From Gammaproteobacteria bacterium (lineage in GTDB: Bacteria > Pseudomonadota > Gammaproteobacteria > Eutrophobiales > Eutrophobiaceae): a stretch of 38,967 nt of DNA. The notes below the pieces were generated by a model. It had not been told where the DNA came from, searched no databases, and worked only from the letters and a program-made list of their open reading frames with translations. The position numbers and the translations under genes are program-made. Below, piece by piece: positions 25,540-34,971 of the stretch; positions within the stretch are counted from its first letter, which is position 1; each line of letters opens with the position of its first letter. Where the stretch lies: NCBI GenBank assembly GCA_030829955.1, contig JAURNY010000028.1, positions 1 through 38,967 of the forward strand, in the 5' to 3' direction.

Positions 25540-26082
25540 ATGTCACAATCTGAAAATAACCTCATCTGGGTCGATCTGGAAATGACTGGTCTGGATACTG
25601 ATAACGACTTTATCATTGAAATAGCGACTATCGTCACTGATCCACAATTAACCATTCTGGAAGAAGGGCCGGTGATTGCCATTCATCAGCCAGATGCCAT
25701 TCTGAATGGCATGGATGAGTGGAATATCAAACAGCATGGCCAATCAGGACTGATGGAAAGAGTGAAAAATAGTCAGTTTTCAGAAGCAGATGCCGAGAAG
25801 CAGACTATCGAATTTCTGGAAAAATACGTGCCAGCCGGCAAGTCACCAATGTGTGGGAATAGTATTTGTCAGGACCGTCGCTTCATGTATCGAATTATGC
25901 CCTCATTGGAATCATATTTTCATTATCGCAATATGGATGTGAGTTCAGTAAAGGAGATGTTGCGACGTTGGGCACCGGATAAATTCACATATGTAAAAAA
26001 AGCGACGCATTTAGCGATCGATGATATTCGTGATTCCATTGAAGAATTAAAGTTTTACCGGAAAAATTTCTTCAACTGTTAA
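25540..26082 (+). CDS. orn: Oligoribonuclease
   Basis: Orn is a DEDDh 3'-5' exoribonuclease that degrades two-residue RNAs, including pGpG from cyclic-di-GMP turnover, and is essential in many gammaproteobacteria. Motifs: Exo [11 protein letters not shown] (residues 10-19; D12 and E14), Exo II around [12 protein letters not shown], and Exo [20 protein letters not shown] with the catalytic His and Asp. Length 180 residues matches the family. It is 8 bp before nnr, an arrangement also seen near E. coli yjeF. The ribosome site is weak. Confidence 0.97.
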   Translation: MSQSENNLIWVDLEMTGLDTDNDFIIEIATIVTDPQLTILEEGPVIAIHQPDAILNGMDEWNIKQHGQSGLMERVKNSQFSEADAEKQTIEFLEKYVPAGKSPMCGNSICQDRRFMYRIMPSLESYFHYRNMDVSSVKEMLRRWAPDKFTYVKKATHLAIDDIRDSIEELKFYRKNFFNC

Positions 26083-26090
26083 GCAATAGT

Positions 26091-27578
26091 ATGTCTACTT
26101 CTTTACCGCATCGACTCTACACAGCGGCGCATGTTCGCGAACTCGATCGTATTGCGATAGAGGATTTATCTATCCCCGGTTATACGCTCATGCAACGAGC
26201 TGCCAGTTTTAGTTATGGTTGTTTAAAACAATATTGGCCTGAGACTCATTCGATTCTTGTTTTATGTGGCGGCGGCAATAACGCTGGAGACGGTTATATG
26301 CTGGCATCTATTGCCATACAGGATGATAACCAAGTAACGGTTGTAGCATTGATCAATCCTGAAAAACTTGTCGGCGATGCACAAAAAGCTTTTCAGGATT
26401 TTATTCAAGCAGGCGGTGAAGTTCTTGAATTTGATCCGACGTTATTAAAAGGTATTGATATTGTAGTTGATGCCATTTTTGGTACGGGACTGGATCGCGA
26501 TATAGAAGGCGAGATAGCTAACACCATTAGTTGTGTAAATGCTTCGACTATTCCGGTGATGTCGTTAGATATTCCCTCTGGTCTAAATGCGGATACCGGC
26601 AGTGTGATGAATGTTGCGATTCAATCTGATATCACCCCGACATTTATCGGTCTGAAGCAGGGGATGCTGACACATAATGGGCCGAAATATGCTGGCGAAA
26701 TAATATTTAATGATCTCGATGTGCCGGATGAAGTATATCGACGTTTGGGAAATTTTGATGCTGCTCTGATTGAGTTTCAGGATTATTTGCCATTACTTGC
26801 CCAGCGTGACCTGAATGCGCATAAAGGCCACTTTGGCCACATTCTGGTTATCGGTGGTGATACAGGATATACCGGTGCTGCACAATTAGCAGCCGAAGCA
26901 GCTTTAAGAGTAGGCGCAGGGCTTGTCAGCATTGCGACCAGAAAAACACATGCAGCAATTATGAATATCGCTTGTCCGGAAATCATGTCTCACGGTGTAG
27001 AAGAAGTTGATGAATTAAAGGCATTGCTAAAACAGGTTACTGTGGTGATTATCGGCCCCGGTTTAGGGCAGTCAGAATGGTCACAGTCGTTATTAGCATG
27101 TGTATTGGAAACATCTTTGCCATTAGTAGTCGATGCAGATGCACTGAATCTATTGGCAAATGAACCGGAACAAAATTCAAATTGGGTATTAACACCGCAT
27201 CCAGGTGAAGCCGCACGTTTATTGGAAACCGATACCCCATTAATTCAGTCAGATCGTTTTACTAGTGCAACTAAATTACAGGAAAAATATCAGGGTGTGA
27301 TCGTCTTGAAAGGTTGTGGTAGCGTGATTGCAGACTCAAATGCACAATTACATATTTGTCCGGCGGGTAATCCCGGTATGAGCAGTGGTGGTATGGGTGA
27401 TGTGTTGAGTGGAGTGATTGGAGGTTTACTGGCACAACATTTATCGATCGATGATTCAGCAACATTGGGCGTGACCTTGCATGCTACAGCTGCTGATATT
27501 GCAGCTGCAGAAGAGGGTCAGCGTGGATTGCTAGCGAGTGATTTATTTCCCTATCTAAGACAACTGGTTAATACCTGA
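26091..27578 (+). CDS. nnr: Bifunctional NAD(P)HX epimerase / ADP- or ATP-dependent NAD(P)HX dehydratase
   Basis: This enzyme repairs hydrated NAD(P)H: the N-terminal YjeF domain epimerises R- and S-NAD(P)HX, and the C-terminal ribokinase-like domain dehydrates the S form. The N-terminal domain (about 1-220) shows the Rossmann motif CGGGNNAGDGYMLA near residues 59-72 and SLDIPSGLNADTG. The C-terminal domain starts around 240 with HKGHFGHILVIGGDTGYTGA and includes TPHPGEAARLL and the nucleotide motif PGMSSGGMGDVLSGVIGGLL. Length 495 residues is normal for the fused form. Its stop touches the tsaE ATG with no spacer, so tsaE is probably translationally coupled. Confidence 0.96.
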   Translation: MSTSLPHRLYTAAHVRELDRIAIEDLSIPGYTLMQRAASFSYGCLKQYWPETHSILVLCGGGNNAGDGYMLASIAIQDDNQVTVVALINPEKLVGDAQKAFQDFIQAGGEVLEFDPTLLKGIDIVVDAIFGTGLDRDIEGEIANTISCVNASTIPVMSLDIPSGLNADTGSVMNVAIQSDITPTFIGLKQGMLTHNGPKYAGEIIFNDLDVPDEVYRRLGNFDAALIEFQDYLPLLAQRDLNAHKGHFGHILVIGGDTGYTGAAQLAAEAALRVGAGLVSIATRKTHAAIMNIACPEIMSHGVEEVDELKALLKQVTVVIIGPGLGQSEWSQSLLACVLETSLPLVVDADALNLLANEPEQNSNWVLTPHPGEAARLLETDTPLIQSDRFTSATKLQEKYQGVIVLKGCGSVIADSNAQLHICPAGNPGMSSGGMGDVLSGVIGGLLAQHLSIDDSATLGVTLHATAADIAAAEEGQRGLLASDLFPYLRQLVNT

Positions 27579-28025
27579 ATGCAAAAAATAATATACATTG
27601 CCGAAGCGATGGAAGCATTTGGCGCTGAAATCGGCAAACAATTTACTGGTGGTGAGATCATTTTTTTAAAAGGCGAATTGGGTGCCGGTAAAACTACGCT
27701 GGTTCGTGGTGTGTTACGTGGGCTTGGACACTCGGATAAGGTGAAAAGCCCGACGTATACGATTGTTGAAATGTATGAGTTGGCTCAATTTACGGTATAT
27801 CACTTTGATTTATATCGCTTGAATGACCCTATGGAGCTCGAGGACATGGGAATCAGGGATTATTGTAATGCAAAAGCCGTTTGCCTGTTTGAATGGCCTG
27901 AGCGTGGACAAGGCATTATGAACGAACATGATTTATTTATTGAAATCGATCATCTGGATGAAGGCAGGCAGGTAAATTTATCCAGTCACTCTGACCGTGG
28001 AACAAGATTACTAAAAGCCCTTTAA
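27579..28025 (+). CDS. tsaE: tRNA threonylcarbamoyladenosine biosynthesis ATPase TsaE
   Basis: TsaE is the P-loop ATPase that drives the TsaB-TsaD complex in forming t6A at position 37 of ANN-decoding tRNAs. Walker A is GELGAGKTTLVRG (from about residue 32); the conserved KSPTYTIVEMYE and YHFDLYRLNDPMELEDMGI stretches follow, with LFEWPERG. Length 148 residues is standard. It follows nnr immediately, as yjeE follows yjeF in E. coli, and precedes amiB after a 139-bp AT-rich gap. Confidence 0.96.
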   Translation: MQKIIYIAEAMEAFGAEIGKQFTGGEIIFLKGELGAGKTTLVRGVLRGLGHSDKVKSPTYTIVEMYELAQFTVYHFDLYRLNDPMELEDMGIRDYCNAKAVCLFEWPERGQGIMNEHDLFIEIDHLDEGRQVNLSSHSDRGTRLLKAL

Positions 28026-28164
28026 ATTAGACCTTTTATTTCTAAAAATATTGTCTAAAATTCATTATTAATCATTAAAAACAAACATATAGCTTGATTT
28101 TTTAAAAAAAACTTGAAATTATCTCGATAAGAACAAAATAACTAACAGAAAGGTCTTTTTTTGA

Positions 28165-29475
28165 GTGGTTCGGATGCGGTTAGTACTATTCCATTTATTG
28201 CTATTTTCTTCGATTCTGGGAGCGGCAAACCCGGTTATCATCGAAAATGTTCGAGTTTGGGCGGCCCCCGATAGCACTAGAGTTGTATTTGATATTAGCG
28301 AGCCCATAGACCATCAACTCATTTCTCTGGATTCACCATATCGTACAGTTATCGATTTAAAAAACGCCCGAATCAGTAATGAGCTAACCCAACCAGGGCA
28401 TGACGACAAATTTCTTCAAGGAATCCGAACTGCGACTCGTAACCAGACTGATCTACGTGTTGTGCTGGATTTAAAAAAATACGTAAAGCACAAAAGTTTC
28501 CAGTTAAAACCCAATCAATATTATGGTCATCGTCTTGTTATTGATTTATTGGGCGGCGAATTGGAAGAATCTGTTGCTATTGATACTGTAGAGGTAACGG
28601 AAAAGAATCGTCCTAGAGATGTCATTATTGCATTGGATGCAGGTCATGGTGGTGAAGATCCTGGTGCAATAGGCCCTAAAGGAACGTATGAAAAAGAAGT
28701 CGTTTTAAATATTGCTAAAGAATTGTATGGCAGAATTAATAATGAACGTGGCATGCGCGCAGTCATGATTCGTGAAGGTGATTATTACATGCCTTTACGT
28801 AAACGTATTGAAAAAGCTAGAGAACATAAGGCTGATTTATTTATCTCAATCCATGCTGATGCTTTTCGTGATAGCCGTGTACATGGTTCATCTGTTTATG
28901 TCTTATCTCAACGTGGGGCCAGTAGTGAAGCGGCAAGGTGGTTGGCTGAAACAGAAAATGCTTCTGACCTGATTGGTGGTGTGAGTCTCGATATTAAAGA
29001 TGATGTGTTGGCTTCCGTTTTGCTGGATTTATCGCAAACAGCCAGCCTTGAAGCCAGTATTGATATTGCAGATCGCGTATTAAAAGGTTTAAAGAATGTG
29101 GGTAAAGTTCACAAACGTACAGTGCAATCAGCAGGTTTTGCAGTCTTGAAGTCACCTGATATTCCATCAATCTTGATAGAAACCGCTTTTATTTCCAATC
29201 CGGAAGAAGAACGCAAACTCAAAAGTAAACAGCATCGGGTACGTTTATCAAATGCCATTGTGACGAGTTTACATGGTTATTTTCGTGACTTTGCGCCGGA
29301 AGGTACCTTATTAGCTTCCAGAAAACATATTATTACTCGTGGTGAAACGCTTTCGACAATCGCCCAGCAGTATAGGATCACGACACAGAGTCTGCGCGAG
29401 TATAATGGGTTAAAAGGTGATTTGGTTCGTGTCGGACAAACCTTGAGCATCCCCTACAATACTAGCGGCACATAA
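28165..29475 (+). CDS. amiB: N-acetylmuramoyl-L-alanine amidase (AMIN-Amidase_3-LysM)
   Basis: This periplasmic zinc amidase cleaves the peptide stem from septal peptidoglycan during daughter cell separation. Order: signal peptide (about 1-21, cleaved after ILGA), AMIN domain (about 25-130), Amidase_3 domain (about 152-375) with zinc ligands H161 (LDAGHGGEDPGA), E176 and the later SIHADAF, and catalytic-region LIETAFISNPEEE, then one LysM repeat at the C-terminus (HIITRGETLSTIAQQY onward). The GTG at 28165 is better spaced from AAAGG (28149-28153) than the ATG at 28174, so I used GTG. The single LysM is the AmiB/AmiC-type architecture; placement beside tsaE and mutL identifies it as amiB. Confidence 0.94.
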   Translation: MVRMRLVLFHLLLFSSILGAANPVIIENVRVWAAPDSTRVVFDISEPIDHQLISLDSPYRTVIDLKNARISNELTQPGHDDKFLQGIRTATRNQTDLRVVLDLKKYVKHKSFQLKPNQYYGHRLVIDLLGGELEESVAIDTVEVTEKNRPRDVIIALDAGHGGEDPGAIGPKGTYEKEVVLNIAKELYGRINNERGMRAVMIREGDYYMPLRKRIEKAREHKADLFISIHADAFRDSRVHGSSVYVLSQRGASSEAARWLAETENASDLIGGVSLDIKDDVLASVLLDLSQTASLEASIDIADRVLKGLKNVGKVHKRTVQSAGFAVLKSPDIPSILIETAFISNPEEERKLKSKQHRVRLSNAIVTSLHGYFRDFAPEGTLLASRKHIITRGETLSTIAQQYRITTQSLREYNGLKGDLVRVGQTLSIPYNTSGT

Positions 29476-29523
29476 TTACCGTGCCCCTATAGCAATATTT
29501 CTGACTGTCTTATTATTAACGAG

Positions 29524-31167
29524 ATGTCAGTGACAAAAGCATTTCCAAGAATACATAGACTCGAAACTGAAGTTGCGAACCAGATTGCAGCGGGTGAAGT
29601 GATCGAAAGACCTGCATCCGTTGTTAAAGAATTGGTTGAAAACAGTATAGATGCGTCAGCGACTCATATTATTGTTGAAGTTGAGAACGCAGGTAGCACG
29701 CTTATTCTAGTTAAGGATAACGGCCAGGGAATTTACAAAGATGATTTAAAACTGGCTTTAACACCTCATGCTACCAGTAAATTAAGTTCAGTCTCTGATC
29801 TAAATCATATTGCTTCATTGGGGTTCAGGGGTGAAGCCTTGCCAAGTATTGCATCTGTTTCGCGATTTTTATTAACGTCAAAACAAAACAATGAAGCGGC
29901 ATTAAGTATTGATCATGAATTATCAATTAAACCAGCCTCACACAATCAGGGTACAACTGTTGAAGTTCAGGATTTATTTTATGCAACGCCAGCAAGACGA
30001 AAGTTTTTAAAATCAGAACGTACAGAGTTTTTGCGTATTCAGTCTATCCTGAAGGCAATAGCCCTCGGCCATGTCGATATTAGCTTTCGCTTTATTCATG
30101 ATGAACAAAAAATTTTTCATTATGCCGCTGCAGAATCAAAACCCGAGCAAAGAATTACAGATATACTTGGTAAATCTTTTATCAGAAAAAGTCTACATGT
30201 CGATGATGAAAGAGATAATATGCGTTTGTATGGCTGGATTGGTTCTGCAGAGCAATCCAGGAGTCATTGCGATAGACAGTTTTTCTTTATTAATGGTCGT
30301 TTGATACAGGATAAGCATGTTAACCATGCCATCAAGCTTGCTTATGCTGATAAGATTCCGCCTGGTCGTTATGCAAGCTATGTGCTCTATTTACAAATTG
30401 ACCCTTCAGAGATGGATATTAATGTTCATCCTTCAAAATCTGAAGTGCGATTTGCTGAAGTACGTAATGTGCATGATTTTATTTACGCTGCATTAAGTCA
30501 AACCTTTACCCTTCAAACGAAAATTACCTTTGATGAGATAATGGACAAAAATAATAATGTAGAAGATGTCTATACTGCTTACCCAATTACTAAAAAAGAA
30601 TTGATAAATAACAATAGCCATTCAAGCAGATATTTTTATTTGCAAGATGGTAAATATGTTATTACAAATCAGGATGCCGATTGCCTGATAGTCAATGTGC
30701 ATCAGGCAATGTTGTTTCTTGTAAGAGAAAGAATCAATCAGGAAATAAGTATTGGGAAATTACAAAGCCGTTCATTAGGTTTGCCAATTACTATTAATTT
30801 AAGCTCAAAAGAAATAGCAACTGTGAAGACTCATCAACAGGAATTAATGAAGCTGGGATTTGAGTTTAACTTAAATAATAAAGACATAGTATCGATCTTA
30901 GCTATTCCTGTTTGTTTGCCCTATGCTGATTTGTTTAAATTAATTCTTGCTTTATTAAATGATATGCAGATTAATCGAACTCATGAGCAGATGGTTAATA
31001 CAATGTTGTCGCATGCCAATATTGAGAATTGCCAATTAAATGACGAGATGCTTGATAACTTGATCGAAGAGATTAAAGAGTATGAATCAAAACTAGGTCA
31101 TCATCACTCTGGTGTATGGCGCTATCTTGATGATCAATTTTTTAATTTGCTATTGACTAATGAATAA
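29524..31167 (+). CDS. mutL: DNA mismatch repair protein MutL (compact, no endonuclease motif)
   Basis: MutL couples mismatch recognition by MutS to downstream excision. The GHKL ATPase half is intact: AAGEVIERPASVVKELVEN with catalytic Glu36 and Asn40, DNGQGI (65-70), TPHATSKL, GFRGEALPSIASVS. The transducer domain ends with VHPSKSEVRF. The linker is short (about 45 residues), explaining 547 rather than about 615 residues. The C-terminal dimerisation domain has NVHQAMLFLVRERI where nicking MutLs carry DQHAxxE, and the CPHGRP-like zinc motif is missing. It therefore probably lacks endonuclease activity, as in MutH-dependent species. It overlaps miaA by 8 bp. Confidence 0.95.
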   Translation: MSVTKAFPRIHRLETEVANQIAAGEVIERPASVVKELVENSIDASATHIIVEVENAGSTLILVKDNGQGIYKDDLKLALTPHATSKLSSVSDLNHIASLGFRGEALPSIASVSRFLLTSKQNNEAALSIDHELSIKPASHNQGTTVEVQDLFYATPARRKFLKSERTEFLRIQSILKAIALGHVDISFRFIHDEQKIFHYAAAESKPEQRITDILGKSFIRKSLHVDDERDNMRLYGWIGSAEQSRSHCDRQFFFINGRLIQDKHVNHAIKLAYADKIPPGRYASYVLYLQIDPSEMDINVHPSKSEVRFAEVRNVHDFIYAALSQTFTLQTKITFDEIMDKNNNVEDVYTAYPITKKELINNNSHSSRYFYLQDGKYVITNQDADCLIVNVHQAMLFLVRERINQEISIGKLQSRSLGLPITINLSSKEIATVKTHQQELMKLGFEFNLNNKDIVSILAIPVCLPYADLFKLILALLNDMQINRTHEQMVNTMLSHANIENCQLNDEMLDNLIEEIKEYESKLGHHHSGVWRYLDDQFFNLLLTNE

Positions 31168-32089
31168 CTTACCAATCATTTTTATTATGGGACCAACTGC
31201 AACGGGTAAGACAGAGTTGGCGATGCAATTAGCGGATAGACTGGATACCGAGATTATTAGTGTAGATTCGGCAATGGTTTATCGTGATATGAATATTGGG
31301 ACAGCCAAACCTGATAACGTAACACTCGAAAAATATCCTCATCATTTAATCGATATATGTGATCCAGCCGAGTCTTACTCTGCAGCTTCTTTTCATGAAG
31401 ATGCCAATAAACTCATTCAATCAATTTTAGAAAAAAACAAGATTCCCATATTGGTAGGAGGTACTGGGCTTTATTTCAGATCGCTGGAACAAGGGTTAGC
31501 GGAATTACCTGAGGCTAATTATAGGATTCGACAGGATCTTGAATCTAAAGCAACAAAGATAGGCTGGCATGAAATGCATAATCGTTTAAAGTCCATCGAT
31601 CCACAATCAGCCGAGCGTATAAATGAAAACGATTCTCAGCGTATTCAGCGAGCGCTAGAGGTTTATGAGATTACTGGCATTTCCATGTCTGAACTATTAG
31701 CGGTAGGTCGAGCCAAGGCAATGATACTATCACCCACAAAAATATTATTGATGCCTGATGATAGAGCCGAATTGCATGAGCGAATTCACAAGCGATTTTT
31801 GGATATGTTATCGTCTGGTTTGGTCGAAGAAGTTGAAAATTTATTCCAGCGTGATGATCTATCATTGGATAAACCGGCAATGCGGTTGGTTGGCTATCGT
31901 CAGGTATGGCGTCATTTAGCGGGGGAAATAGACTACGAGACCATGGTTGAAGAAGCGGTCGCAGCTACAAGACAGTTAGCAAAACGTCAAATGACTTGGT
32001 TTCGTAATGAAAGTGCGGCTAAATGCTACGAACCTCTTGAAAAAGGAATAGTCGAGTCTATTATGAGTATAATTACTTATAGCGAATGA
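31160..32089 (+). CDS. miaA: tRNA dimethylallyltransferase
   Basis: MiaA transfers a dimethylallyl group to N6 of A37 in tRNAs that read codons starting with U. The P-loop is GPTATGKTEL (11-20), followed by the signature DSAMVYRDMNIGTAKP with the catalytic aspartate, and later GGTGLYFRSLEQGL and RLVGYRQVW. The C-terminal QLAKRQMTWFRN is typical. Length 309 residues. The start lies within the end of mutL, and hfq follows after an 83-bp gap, the same order as in E. coli. Confidence 0.97.
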   Translation: MNNLPIIFIMGPTATGKTELAMQLADRLDTEIISVDSAMVYRDMNIGTAKPDNVTLEKYPHHLIDICDPAESYSAASFHEDANKLIQSILEKNKIPILVGGTGLYFRSLEQGLAELPEANYRIRQDLESKATKIGWHEMHNRLKSIDPQSAERINENDSQRIQRALEVYEITGISMSELLAVGRAKAMILSPTKILLMPDDRAELHERIHKRFLDMLSSGLVEEVENLFQRDDLSLDKPAMRLVGYRQVWRHLAGEIDYETMVEEAVAATRQLAKRQMTWFRNESAAKCYEPLEKGIVESIMSIITYSE

Positions 32090-32172
32090 CAGAATATTTG
32101 TAATACAATATAAGAAAAAAGTAAGTTAGGGAAAATCACAACTATATAATTATAAAGTAAAGGAGAAATATT

Positions 32173-32415
32173 ATGAGTAAGGGACACCATCTGCAGGACC
32201 CTTTTTTGAATATTCTCAGAAAAGAACGTATTCCTGTATCTATTTTCTTGGTCAACGGCATCAAATTACAAGGTCATGTCGAATCTTTCGATCAATTTGT
32301 CATTTTACTGAAAAACACCGTAAATCAGCTTGTTTACAAGCATGCAGTATCGACTATTGTGCCAGCTAGAAACGTCAAATTACCTCGCGCTGATGAAGAA
32401 GGGACAGAGGCTTAA
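32173..32415 (+). CDS. hfq: RNA-binding protein Hfq
   Basis: Hfq is the hexameric Sm-like chaperone that pairs small RNAs with mRNAs. Both Sm motifs are clear: Sm1 [20 protein letters not shown] and Sm2 [12 protein letters not shown], with the proximal-face signature (FDQF, YKHA). The N-terminus [19 protein letters not shown] is nearly invariant across gammaproteobacteria. At 80 residues the flexible C-terminal tail is short compared with E. coli (102). A good AGGAG site precedes the ATG. A promoter of its own in the AT-rich 83-bp gap is plausible but I see no clear one. Confidence 0.97.
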   Translation: MSKGHHLQDPFLNILRKERIPVSIFLVNGIKLQGHVESFDQFVILLKNTVNQLVYKHAVSTIVPARNVKLPRADEEGTEA

Positions 32416-32433
32416 CGCCAGAATTTCTAGCAG

Positions 32434-33720
32434 TTGGAACCACAAATTTCAGAAATTAAACGAGCGTTTATTGTTTATGTCGATTTAGATGCAAACACAA
32501 ATTTTAACGCTGCTGAAGAATTTACTGAATTAGTGATCTCCTCGGGGCTTGAGATCGTAGCCTCTTTGCGTTCGCCCAGACATACGCCGGATCCACATTT
32601 TTTTATAGGTAAAGGCAAGGTAGATGAAGTACAACAGCTTGCAAAAGAATGTGAGGCCGATGTGATTATTTTTAGTCAGCCATTGTCGCCTGCGCAGGAA
32701 CGCAATCTAGAAAAGACAATCAATCTTCGTGTTATAGACCGTATTGGTTTAATTCTGGATATCTTTGCTCAGCGAGCCAGAACATATGAAGGTAAATTAC
32801 AAGTCGAACTTGCACAGTTACAGCATTTATCAACTCGCTTGATTCGTGGTTGGACTCACCTCGAACGACAGAAAGGTGGTATTGGTTTACGCGGACCAGG
32901 TGAAACACAGCTGGAAACTGATCGTCGATTGATCGGACATCGAATCAAGATTATTAATCATCGTTTGGAAAAAGTATGTAAACAACGATTACAAAGTCGA
33001 CAAATGCGCAAACGCAACTCAATTCCGATTATATCGCTTGTGGGTTATACCAATGCTGGAAAATCAACATTATTTAATAAAATTACAGGAGCTAAAGTAC
33101 TAGCCGCCAATCAATTATTTGCAACGCTGGATCCCACACTAAGACGTATCGAGACTGCAGCCGGTCGTCAAATTATATTAACGGATACTGTCGGGTTTAT
33201 TCAGGATTTGCCGCCGGAATTAGTAGAATCGTTCAAGGCGACACTTGATGAGGTGAGTGAAGCTGATATTTTGATTCATGTGATTGATTCTGATCTTGAT
33301 AATCGACAACAGCGAATTGATGAAGTGAATCATATAATTAACAAGATTGGTGCCAGCCATGTTCCCCAAATAGAGGTTTATAACAAGGTAGATTTGTATG
33401 AAAATCTATCAGTCAGGGTAGAGGAAAATTCATTGAATTCTCGCACACTTGTTTGGTTGTCGGCACAAACGGGCGAAGGCATCAATCTGTTATTAGACAA
33501 ATTGAATGAGTTGATTTCAGCCAATCGTAGCACGCATTATCTTCATATTCCTATGAGTGCAGGAAAATTAAGGGCAAAACTATTCGACTTGGGCGCTGTC
33601 AGAAGTGAAGATGTAAATGAACATGGTAAATGGTTGATGCAAATAGAGTTAGAAGATTTTATGTTGGATAAACTCTGTGCTGAAGCTAATTTAGACGTAT
33701 CAGAGTTGCAGAGTGGGTAG
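32434..33720 (+). CDS. hflX: Ribosome-associated GTPase HflX
   Basis: HflX is a GTPase that binds the 50S subunit and rescues stalled or heat-damaged 70S ribosomes. The N-terminal ribosome-binding domain includes HFFIGKGKVDEVQ and the glycine-rich GGIGLRGPGETQLE (148-161). The G domain has G1 GYTNAGKST (204-212), G3 DTVGFIQDLP and G4 NKVDL. No ATG exists near the 5' end; the TTG at 32434 is the only start that gives the full family N-terminus, and its ribosome site is weak. Length 428 residues. It follows hfq after 18 bp, as in E. coli. Confidence 0.95.
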   Translation: MEPQISEIKRAFIVYVDLDANTNFNAAEEFTELVISSGLEIVASLRSPRHTPDPHFFIGKGKVDEVQQLAKECEADVIIFSQPLSPAQERNLEKTINLRVIDRIGLILDIFAQRARTYEGKLQVELAQLQHLSTRLIRGWTHLERQKGGIGLRGPGETQLETDRRLIGHRIKIINHRLEKVCKQRLQSRQMRKRNSIPIISLVGYTNAGKSTLFNKITGAKVLAANQLFATLDPTLRRIETAAGRQIILTDTVGFIQDLPPELVESFKATLDEVSEADILIHVIDSDLDNRQQRIDEVNHIINKIGASHVPQIEVYNKVDLYENLSVRVEENSLNSRTLVWLSAQTGEGINLLLDKLNELISANRSTHYLHIPMSAGKLRAKLFDLGAVRSEDVNEHGKWLMQIELEDFMLDKLCAEANLDVSELQSG

Positions 33721-33798
33721 TGTCACGATTAAGATTGTCATCCTGTTTTTAAAACTGTTCAGATATAAAGTAATCATAATAATTGGAGAATTAAGTTA

Positions 33799-34971
33799 AT
33801 GGGCTGGAACGAACCATCTGAAGGCAATAAAAATAAGGATCCCTGGGGTAATAGCAGTAATGGCGAAGGACCACCTGATCTAGACGAAATCGTTCGCAAG
33901 ATGAAAAAAGGCTTGGGTGGCATGTTTGGTGGTAAGAAACCGACGGACATAAATAATAATGGTGGAGGTTTTCCTATCTTTCTCACTATTCTGTTATTAA
34001 GTGCATGGCTTGCCTTCGATATGACCTACCTGATCGATGAACAGGAACGAGGTGTAGTACTGCGTTTTGGCCAACATGTAGAAACATTGGAGCCAGGTTT
34101 ACGCATTCGTCTGCCAAGACCGATTGAAACAGTCGACAAAGTTAATATTGGCCAGGTGAGAACCATTACTCATAAGGCTTTGATGTTGACACAGGATGAA
34201 AATATTGTAGACGTGGAAGTCGCTGTACAATGGCGCATTAATGAGCCCACCGAATATTTATTCAATGTACTTGCTCCCGCTGCGACCTTGCGTCAGGTGA
34301 CCGAGAGCGTGGTGCGTGAAGTCATTGGTAAAAGTAAGCTCGATTTCGTATTAACCGAAGGTCGTAGTGAAATTGCCGAAAAAATTAAAGTATTAATCCA
34401 GCAAACTCTGGATGAAGATTCAGCATTAGACGATTATGAAACCGGTATCTATATTTCCAGTGTGGAAATGCAGCCTGCCAAACCACCTGAAGAAGTAAAA
34501 GCGGCATTTGATGATGCTATTAAGGCTCGTGAAGACGAGCAACGATTGGTGAATGAAGCAGAGGCTTATAAAAATGATATCATTCCAAAGGCACGTGGTG
34601 CAGCTGCAAGACTTAGAGAAGAAGCAGCGGCATACAAGGCACGTGTTATTGCAAAGGCTGAAGGTGAAGCGAGTCGTTTCGAACAATTACTAACCGAATA
34701 TAAGCTTGCGCCAGAAGTTACGCGCGAACGTTTATATCTGGATGCAATGGAATCAGTATTATCGAATACAAATAAAGTATTAATCGATAACGATAATGGT
34801 AATAGCCTGATGTATTTGCCGATTGATAAGATTCTTGAGAAAAGACAAACAAGTTCAGGTGATGCAAGTAAGAGTGATTTTACGTCTAGCAGTTCTTCCA
34901 ACTCATCACTCTCGTCTTCATTGGATGATGTAAGACAACGCATAGATGATCGTTTAAGGAGGGGAAGATAA
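33799..34971 (+). CDS. hflK: FtsH protease modulator HflK
   Basis: HflK, with HflC, forms a large periplasmic SPFH cage around FtsH and restrains its proteolysis of membrane proteins. The N-terminus is glycine- and proline-rich (GWNEPSEGNKNKDPWGN onward) as in family members. One membrane helix is at about residues 52-69, then the SPFH/band 7 domain (YLIDEQERGVVLRFGQH, VQWRINEPTEYLFNV) and a coiled-coil region rich in Ala, Glu and Arg. The tail is serine-rich (SSSSSNSSLSSS) before an arginine-rich end. GGAGA lies 11 bp before the ATG. Its stop overlaps the hflC start (TAATG). Confidence 0.96.
   Translation: MGWNEPSEGNKNKDPWGNSSNGEGPPDLDEIVRKMKKGLGGMFGGKKPTDINNNGGGFPIFLTILLLSAWLAFDMTYLIDEQERGVVLRFGQHVETLEPGLRIRLPRPIETVDKVNIGQVRTITHKALMLTQDENIVDVEVAVQWRINEPTEYLFNVLAPAATLRQVTESVVREVIGKSKLDFVLTEGRSEIAEKIKVLIQQTLDEDSALDDYETGIYISSVEMQPAKPPEEVKAAFDDAIKAREDEQRLVNEAEAYKNDIIPKARGAAARLREEAAAYKARVIAKAEGEASRFEQLLTEYKLAPEVTRERLYLDAMESVLSNTNKVLIDNDNGNSLMYLPIDKILEKRQTSSGDASKSDFTSSSSSNSSLSSSLDDVRQRIDDRLRRGR

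Noticed and set aside
28080-28125. T6/A8-rich stretch before amiB as a terminator
   Set aside because: It has no GC-containing stem, only A/T runs; it may be a bendable promoter region but I cannot support a specific site.
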